From positions 1-20,462 of the forward strand of contig JBAJNL010000024.1 in assembly GCA_036881885.1 (NCBI GenBank): a DNA stretch of 20,462 bases, given 5' to 3'. Under the pieces are notes generated by a model, which saw only the letters and a program-made list of their open reading frames with translations, did no database searches and was not told the origin of the DNA. The DNA comes from JBAJNL01 sp036881885. GTDB lineage: Bacteria; Pseudomonadota; Alphaproteobacteria; Holosporales; Hepatobacteraceae. Positions 14,724 through 20,462 of this stretch are shown piece after piece. The translations under genes were made by a program, and so were the position numbers. Position 1 is the stretch's first letter, and every line of letters starts with the position of its first letter.

Positions 14724-15674
14724 TTAGCGTTGATCGAGTTTAAACTCAATGCGCCTGTTGCGTGCCAACGCTGCAGGGCTGTCGCCACCATCCAGTGGAT
14801 AATTTTCTGCAAAACCAGTGGGAACCAGGCGTGCTTTGGGTATGCCTTGTTTTGCTAAAAAGTGTGCAACAGCTTTGGCCCTTGCAAAAGAGAGATCAAG
14901 GTTAGATTCAAAGTGCTTCTTTTCTTTAATAGGAAGCTTATCGGTATGGCCATCGATGCGCAAAATAAGGGGGAAAGAAGTTGGGATTTTCTTTAAAAGA
15001 TCTTTCAAAAGATGTGCAAAGCGCAAAAGTTCTTTTTGCCCTTTGGGTTGCAGTTGGTCTGATCCCAAAGGAAAAAGAATCTCAGACTGAAAGATAAAGC
15101 GATCACCCGAGACGATAAAGCCCTTTTTACCTTGAAGCGTTTTTTTAAGGCTGGCTAAAAACTCAGAACGATACCCCTCAAGCTCTTGAACGCGCCTATA
15201 AAGGGCATCTTTGAGTTTTTGATTCAGGTGCTCAATCGTGGTTTTTTGAACGCTAATTTTTTCTTGGGACAAATCGACCGCCAGTTCCAAATCTTTGATG
15301 ACTTTTTGTAACAACAGCTTTTCTTGTGTCAGAGCATCAAGCTCGGAAGTTGCTTTCTTGGTCATATCTTCTTGCACTTTAAGGGCAAGCTGCGATTGTT
15401 CAAATTGGTGCGCAAGCGCTTCTTTGATGCCCCTTAAATGTGCTTGGCGCGCTTTGGCTTTTTTAAGTTGTTTTTTTAAAAGGGTTCTTTCTTCACTTAA
15501 AAGGGCCACAGCTTTTTCGCGATGAGAAAGCGTGTCGGCTAAGTGAATTTCAAGGGCAATAAACAGTAAGAAAACAAAAAGGATGGCTAAAAGCGTTGCG
15601 GCCAAAAGATCGACAAAGGCTGGCCAGGCTTGTGACAACATAGAAGAATGAGAGGGGTGTCGTTTAAAAAGCAT
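14724..15674 (-). CDS. MotB/OmpA-like peptidoglycan-binding protein
   Basis: This 316-residue inner-membrane protein has one N-terminal helix, WPAFVDLLAATLLAILFVFL (17-36), carrying a buried Asp22 like the proton-binding Asp of MotB/TolR-type stators. A long coiled coil (about 50-160) follows, then an OmpA-type domain (190-316). The OmpA domain shows DGHTD (241-245), N-L-D-LS-x-x-RA (258-266) and NRRIE (306-310), which bind the meso-diaminopimelate of peptidoglycan. This is the alphaproteobacterial family with a WPxFVD motif, usually paired with a MotA/ExbB-like channel protein. No such partner is in the window. The start is the ATG at 15674; an inner ATG at Met12 would also keep the helix. 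It lies 27 bases downstream of tRNA-Phe on the same strand and may be read through from that promoter. Confidence 0.85.
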   Translation of the reverse strand: MLFKRHPSHSSMLSQAWPAFVDLLAATLLAILFVFLLFIALEIHLADTLSHREKAVALLSEERTLLKKQLKKAKARQAHLRGIKEALAHQFEQSQLALKVQEDMTKKATSELDALTQEKLLLQKVIKDLELAVDLSQEKISVQKTTIEHLNQKLKDALYRRVQELEGYRSEFLASLKKTLQGKKGFIVSGDRFIFQSEILFPLGSDQLQPKGQKELLRFAHLLKDLLKKIPTSFPLILRIDGHTDKLPIKEKKHFESNLDLSFARAKAVAHFLAKQGIPKARLVPTGFAENYPLDGGDSPAALARNRRIEFKLDQR

Positions 15675-15701
15675 GTATCTTTAAGCTTTTAAAGTTATAT
15701 G

Positions 15702-15777
<76 letters not shown>

Positions 15778-15788
15778 AACACGTTACC

Positions 15789-15817
15789 ACTATAAAGAAA
15801 GAGAGTGCGCGTCACAA
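15789..15817 (-). promoter_or_regulatory. Promoter for tRNA-Phe
   Basis: On the minus strand, TTGTGA (15817-15812), 17 bases, TATAGT (15794-15789). The tRNA 5' end is 12 bases further on, the expected distance from a start site near 15782. Confidence 0.6.
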
Positions 15818-15876
15818 GACGTATCTTATCACTACCGCTCAACACATAAGAATATGTTTTTGTTTGTCAAAAAAAT

Positions 15877-15885
15877 TGATACAAT
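15877..15885 (+). promoter_or_regulatory. Extended -10 promoter for the glycosyltransferase gene
   Basis: TGATACAAT matches the extended -10 TGnTATAAT with one change; no good -35 is present at 16-18 bases. The ATG is about 30 bases downstream. It is divergent from the tRNA-Phe promoter. Confidence 0.45.
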
Positions 15886-15915
15886 GCGTTGAAATAAAAA
15901 GATTTAAAATCACGC

Positions 15916-17232
15916 ATGCGCCGCGAGAGCATTTTTTTAAAAAACTGGCCACTGTGGAGTGGTGTTTTACTGTTGGCTCTTCTTGCCATAAAGCCGCTGC
16001 AGCACACCTTTCAAAACAAGACACCTGCTGTGTTGTTAACCACTTTGACGGATGTTAAAAAACATTTCGACGCGACTTATTATAAAAAAACATATTTATC
16101 TTTAAAAAACAATAAAATTGATCCTTTTGTGCATTATTCTGTAGAGGGCTATAAAAAATTCTATAATCCCTCTCCTGATTTTGACGCGGCCTTTTATGGG
16201 CGTATGTATCTGGCGTCTCCTGAGGGATCCTTTAGCAAAAGGCCTCAAAACCCCTTGGTGCACTATGTTAAAAAAGGCAAGGCAGCTGGTTATTTAACGC
16301 ATCCCAAGTTTATTAAAAAGATCGTTCCTCTACAAAAAGCGCAGCACTACATTTGTCTGACGGCCATTTTTCGAGATGAGGCCCGCTTTTTAAAAGAGTG
16401 GATAGAGTACTATCGCATGATGGGCGTTGAGCATTTCTACCTGACAAACCATCTAAGCAAAGACCACTTTATGGATGTGCTGCAACCCTATATTGATGCA
16501 GGTATTGTAACGCTTCGTCATGACTTTGAAGAACCCACCAAAGAGCACAAAACATGGAAGGCGATTCAAAACAGGGCCTACAAATGGGCTATTGAAGAGA
16601 CGCGCTTTAAAACAGAATGGCTATTAATGGTTGATACAGACGAATTTGTTTTGCCGCATCAAAACAAAGATCTTGTGCAGTTTCTTAACAATTATGACGA
16701 TTGTGCAGCGGTGGCGATCCACTGGAAAACCTTTGGAACAGGTGGCGTTGCCGAGGTTAAAGAAGGCGAGCTGCTAACTGAAAAATTAAGCCAATGTGTT
16801 AAGGATGGCTATAGTGATGAAAAGGTGATGCAAGCCTTCAGACACACGTCAGCAGAGAGTTATGTCAGGAACATTGGTGTAAAAAGTGTTATCAAGCCGC
16901 GCTACACAGAAGGTATGCCTGATTGCCACTTTGCGATGCTGAAACCAGGATACGTGGCCTTTAATACGAAAAAAGAACCCGTCCCCCTGTATCATCAGTA
17001 CGCTAATGTTTGCGATGTGGGTGCGCGTATACACCATTATGTCATGCGTGATCTTAAGTTTTTTAAAGAGCGCAAATTACCAAGGCACAGCAGATATGCA
17101 AACTGGCAGGGGGCGTTTACGCGCTCTTTGTTGCAGCTAGACAAAGTTCTTAGCTCTTCAAAAAATGACACAATGTCGCGCCTTGCTCCCGAGCTTAAAA
17201 GGCGTGTTGCCGCAAAAACCATAGTGTTTTAG
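15916..17232 (+). CDS. Membrane-anchored GT92 (DUF23)-like glycosyltransferase
   Basis: This 438-residue protein has one N-terminal helix (about 14-27, WSGVLLLALLAIKP). Two copies of an FDxxYY...DPFxHYxxxGxxxxYxPxP repeat follow, near 51-88 and 89-130. The repeat is known from bacterial surface-glycan glycosyltransferases. The catalytic domain begins at ICLTAIFRDEARFLKEWIEYYRMMGVEHFY (146-175) and has a DxD-like metal site VDTDEF (239-244), as in family 92. It is predicted to add a sugar to an envelope glycan or protein; donor and acceptor are unknown. The ATG at 15916 has no clear Shine-Dalgarno but lies just after an extended -10 promoter. It stands alone, with no polysaccharide cluster around it. 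The family call is good, the biological target open. Confidence 0.82.
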   Translation: MRRESIFLKNWPLWSGVLLLALLAIKPLQHTFQNKTPAVLLTTLTDVKKHFDATYYKKTYLSLKNNKIDPFVHYSVEGYKKFYNPSPDFDAAFYGRMYLASPEGSFSKRPQNPLVHYVKKGKAAGYLTHPKFIKKIVPLQKAQHYICLTAIFRDEARFLKEWIEYYRMMGVEHFYLTNHLSKDHFMDVLQPYIDAGIVTLRHDFEEPTKEHKTWKAIQNRAYKWAIEETRFKTEWLLMVDTDEFVLPHQNKDLVQFLNNYDDCAAVAIHWKTFGTGGVAEVKEGELLTEKLSQCVKDGYSDEKVMQAFRHTSAESYVRNIGVKSVIKPRYTEGMPDCHFAMLKPGYVAFNTKKEPVPLYHQYANVCDVGARIHHYVMRDLKFFKERKLPRHSRYANWQGAFTRSLLQLDKVLSSSKNDTMSRLAPELKRRVAAKTIVF

Positions 17233-17284
17233 AACTTTTAGGCACAAAATGCTGACAAACTTCGAAAAGCTTTACTTTTTCCAA

Positions 17285-17330
17285 TTTTTTTGTTAAACAG
17301 GTTATTCCAAAAGTGTTTTTTTGTAACAGG
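17285..17330 (+). repeat. Imperfect direct repeat before the YdcH-like gene
   Basis: T7-G-TTAAACAGG (17285-17301) and T7-G-TAACAGG (17316-17330) repeat at 31-base spacing immediately before the small gene at 17344. The second copy ends 13 bases before its ATG. Possible regulator site or slipped duplication. Confidence 0.35.
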
Positions 17331-17343
17331 CGGCGGGTAGTTG

Positions 17344-17529
17344 ATGGAACTTGCAGATTTGGCCTCTTTGCGGGGTCGTTATACAGATCTTGGTTTGCAG
17401 ATGAAAACGTTGGCACAGCAAAAAGTTGTTGATCAGTTAGCCGTGATGCGTTTAAAGCGCGAGCAAAAAAAAGTCAAAGAGGCGATTCGTTGGCTTGAAG
17501 ATGTTGTGTTGCCTGACACCATTGCCTGA
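17344..17529 (+). CDS. Small YdcH-like protein (DUF465)
   Basis: This short helical protein of 61 residues begins at ATG 17344; an in-frame TTG at 17341 is the only alternative. It matches the DUF465/YdcH pattern LxxLRxRYxxLxxQ...DxLxVxRLKRExxKVKEAIxxLE, with LASLRGRYTDLGLQ and LAVMRLKREQKKVKEAIRWLE visible. The family is widespread in Alphaproteobacteria, forms helical hairpins, and has no established function. It is followed by an A/T-rich palindrome and a clear terminator, so it is probably a single-gene transcript. The purine-rich GGCGGCGGG before the start may act as the ribosome-binding site. Confidence 0.7.
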   Translation: MELADLASLRGRYTDLGLQMKTLAQQKVVDQLAVMRLKREQKKVKEAIRWLEDVVLPDTIA

Positions 17530-17537
17530 TCGCACGG

Positions 17538-17556
17538 AAATTTAAGCGCTAAATTT
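17538..17556. repeat. Inverted repeat after the YdcH-like gene
   Basis: AAATTTA-AGCGC-TAAATTT, a perfect 7-bp stem with a 5-base loop. It is A/T-only, so a weak stem, and directly precedes the terminator hairpin. Confidence 0.5.
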
Positions 17557-17564
17557 TGCTTTTG

Positions 17565-17586
17565 AAGCCTTTTGGCTTTGTTTTTG
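17565..17586 (+). terminator. Rho-independent terminator of the YdcH-like gene
   Basis: AAGCC (17565-17569), loop TTTT, GGCTT (17574-17578), followed by TGTTTTTG. It is placed 36 bases after the gene and before the fliD start. Confidence 0.65.
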
Positions 17587-17627
17587 CCTTGTTTTTCAAG
17601 ACTTTCTTTCTTGTGTGAGAAGCCAGC

Positions 17628-19106
17628 GTGTTGCCATGGGCGTCCTCGTTTAAAGCGCCGTCACTTAAAGACCCTAATGCTCCGTTGAAGCCGCTGGATC
17701 TTTTTCAGCCAGAAGATCTGAAATTGCCCGAATCTTTGGAAAAAGAACTGGGTATGGATGCGGTTCAAAAAAGCAAGCAATTGAACCTTGCCTATGAAGC
17801 GCGGTTTCAAAAGCATGAGGCAAGTGTTGGGAAATACGTTGACCAATTTCAAAAACTGCAAGAACTGCAAGCTGCGTTCGGGGAAGCTAAAGATTATATG
17901 CAGCGCTTAACCGATAGCACGCTTTGGGACAAATACAGCGTGCGCCTGCCAGAAGATAAACAAGCATATGTCGAAGCCTTTAGCAGCGGCCCACCCTGTG
18001 CGTTCCATCTTTCGGTTGAGCGGCTGGCCATTAACAAAATTTCTGTAAAAACAACAAACTTTCAATCGCCTGGACGTTCTGAGGCCGCAGACTTGCCCGA
18101 AGGCACCCTGTTTATAGGGGAAAAGACTTTTAACGTTACACAGAACCTCTCGTTGAAAAATTTGTTTGAAACAATCAACAGTGCCTGTGCAGAAAGCCTT
18201 AAAATAGACGTGATCGAAATCAGGCCTGGATCAGAAAATGCACAGGGGTGCTATCGTTTAGCCGTCAGTGTTTTAGACGAAACAAAGCCTTTTGTTCGCG
18301 ATGATTGTGGTGGTGATCTTTTGCGTGCCTTGGGTTTTGAAACCAAGACGCGGGGCGATTGTGTGTTTGCCAAGGTGACGCGTGCCCAAAGAGATGCCAA
18401 ATTTACGGTTAATGATATAAAGATGCGGCGGCCCAGCAATCAGGTAGAAGAAGTTTTTGAAGGTATGCGTTTCACGCTGAAGAAAAAAACGCCGCCAAAT
18501 ATCAAAATTCCCGTTGAGGTTACTTTTGAAAAAAATGTGATTAAAGCTTTGCTGCTGGGTTTTGCTAAGTCTTTGACTCAGTACCAAGAGCTTTTGCAAA
18601 AACATGCACCTTTGGGGGGGCAACAGCCAAGCTCGCTGATACGCTTTTCGTTTTTAAGAACCTTTTTTAATGATTTTCAACTTTTGTGTGCTGAGCTGCA
18701 AGACGACAAAACACAAAGCATGTTTGGACTTAAAAAAATGGCAGGCGTTTACGTGATGGATGAAGATTCTTTTACACAAGCAAGTCAAAACAGCCAGCAA
18801 ATGAAAGAGATTTTTATCGGCGAACCACAAGAAGACGATCACAAAGCAGGGCGTATTAAAACTTTTTTTCAAGACTTGGGGCGCCTTGAAACATCGTTTA
18901 AAGAGGCCTTGCAAAGTCTTGAAAGAACAATAGGCACCCACCACCAAGATGTGGCCAAGATCCAAAAAAGAATAGACGCCAAAAAGGCGAGCATGCGAAA
19001 GGGGTTGCCCAAACTTCAGGCCGCTGCCATGCAGGCTGATCTTTTAAAAAAGCTTAATGAACAAATGCTACAGGCCCAATTTGGGATATCTTCGAAGGAA
19101 AATTAA
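17628..19106 (+). CDS. fliD: Flagellar hook-associated protein 2 (filament cap) FliD, divergent
   Basis: This 492-residue protein shows the FliD domain order. A helical N terminus (about 45-120) is followed by PPCAFHLSVERLAINKISV with ...FQSP (121-147), the FliD_N beta hairpin around the LA motif. Next come EGTLFIGEKTFNVTQNLSLKNLFETIN (the IN-type motif, 158-184), then DLLRALGF. The FliD_C signature DAKFTVNDIKMRRPSNQVEEVFEGMRFTLKKK follows (256-287). A C-terminal helical stretch ends LLKKLNEQMLQAQFG. FliD caps the growing flagellum and places flagellin subunits. The start is GTG 17628 with GAGA about 9 bases upstream; a TTG follows at once. Oddities are six cysteines (124, 187, 208, 227, 245, 354), rare in an exported flagellar protein, a weak first 40 residues, and no other flagellar gene nearby. 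It could be repurposed, but the family assignment is well supported. Confidence 0.82.
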   Translation: MLPWASSFKAPSLKDPNAPLKPLDLFQPEDLKLPESLEKELGMDAVQKSKQLNLAYEARFQKHEASVGKYVDQFQKLQELQAAFGEAKDYMQRLTDSTLWDKYSVRLPEDKQAYVEAFSSGPPCAFHLSVERLAINKISVKTTNFQSPGRSEAADLPEGTLFIGEKTFNVTQNLSLKNLFETINSACAESLKIDVIEIRPGSENAQGCYRLAVSVLDETKPFVRDDCGGDLLRALGFETKTRGDCVFAKVTRAQRDAKFTVNDIKMRRPSNQVEEVFEGMRFTLKKKTPPNIKIPVEVTFEKNVIKALLLGFAKSLTQYQELLQKHAPLGGQQPSSLIRFSFLRTFFNDFQLLCAELQDDKTQSMFGLKKMAGVYVMDEDSFTQASQNSQQMKEIFIGEPQEDDHKAGRIKTFFQDLGRLETSFKEALQSLERTIGTHHQDVAKIQKRIDAKKASMRKGLPKLQAAAMQADLLKKLNEQMLQAQFGISSKEN

Positions 19107-19115
19107 GAAAGCCGC

Positions 19116-19143
19116 TTGACTTCTGTGGGGCGTGTGTTAGTCT
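19116..19143 (+). promoter_or_regulatory. rRNA operon promoter
   Basis: TTGACT (19116-19121) with a 16-base spacer to TAGTCT (19138-19143), only 10 bases after the fliD stop. The G/C-rich spacer and strong -35 suit a stringently controlled rrn promoter. The -10 is weak and its exact register uncertain. Confidence 0.5.
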
Positions 19144-19162
19144 TCTTCTTACATCGGCGTTA

Positions 19163-19172
19163 GGTCCTTTAA
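19163..19172 (+). promoter_or_regulatory. Possible boxA antitermination element in rRNA leader
   Basis: GGTCCTTTAA matches the boxA consensus TGCTCTTTAA at 7 of 10 positions and lies in the leader between promoter and 16S. A TGAC...GTCA stem (about 19215-19233) follows in the leader. Confidence 0.35.
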
Positions 19173-19271
19173 AGAGTTTAGAAAAAAGAAGAGTAAAAGG
19201 TGAGCGGTTTTCGCTGACTTTTTACAAGGTCAGTCAATTATCTTTTGTATTGTATCTCTTTATGAGATTTT

Positions 19272-20462
<1,191 letters not shown>

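Overview
The window suggests a Gram-negative alphaproteobacterium of moderate-to-low G+C. The evidence is an alphaproteobacterial 16S rRNA gene at the right end, a MipZ division ATPase, a DUF3576-leuS-lptE-holA operon, and a hemE-hemH-hemJ cluster. Several 16S bases (GTAAGACGG after the 515 region, GGGGGCCTGCAC near 920, GTAGGCCG in place of GTAGGCGG) depart from common alphaproteobacterial sequence. Together with the compact, A/T-rich gene style, they hint at a Holosporales/Rickettsiales-like, host-associated lineage. That placement is inference; a 16S tree would settle it.

Layout. (1) 1-1780, plus strand: the 3' part of obgE, a DedA-family membrane protein and an A-type Fe-S carrier. (2) 1777-4209, minus strand: hemE-hemH-hemJ, tightly packed, for late heme synthesis. 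(3) 4210-4460: a divergent A/T-rich gap beside hemE with two perfect DnaA boxes, one near-perfect box and a 10-bp tandem repeat. This is the best candidate for the chromosome origin (oriC). (4) 4461-8875, plus strand: a PotI-type permease, mipZ and valS. (5) 8914-15674, minus strand: an unrecognised exported protein, the translationally coupled operon DUF3576-leuS-lptE-holA, and a MotB/OmpA-like peptidoglycan-binding protein. tRNA-Phe(GAA) lies just upstream at 15702-15777. (6) 15916-19106, plus strand: a membrane-anchored GT92-like glycosyltransferase, a small YdcH/DUF465 protein and a divergent flagellar cap protein FliD. (7) 19116 to the window end: an rRNA promoter and leader, then about 1.19 kb of 16S rRNA, cut by the window edge.

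How it fits together. Most of the window is housekeeping: two aminoacyl-tRNA synthetases, a clamp-loader subunit, heme and Fe-S biogenesis, LPS export, a ribosome GTPase and rRNA. It has an origin-proximal flavour: the hemE-adjacent DnaA boxes, mipZ 0.9 kb away, and an rRNA operon about 15 kb away pointing away from the putative origin. The most unusual parts are the candidate oriC, a lone six-cysteine FliD with no other flagellar gene nearby, the 403-residue exported protein, and an ObgE with a degenerate G4 motif. No CRISPR array, insertion sequence, prophage or defence system was seen. No intergenic stretch exceeds 300 bases; the largest gap is the putative origin.
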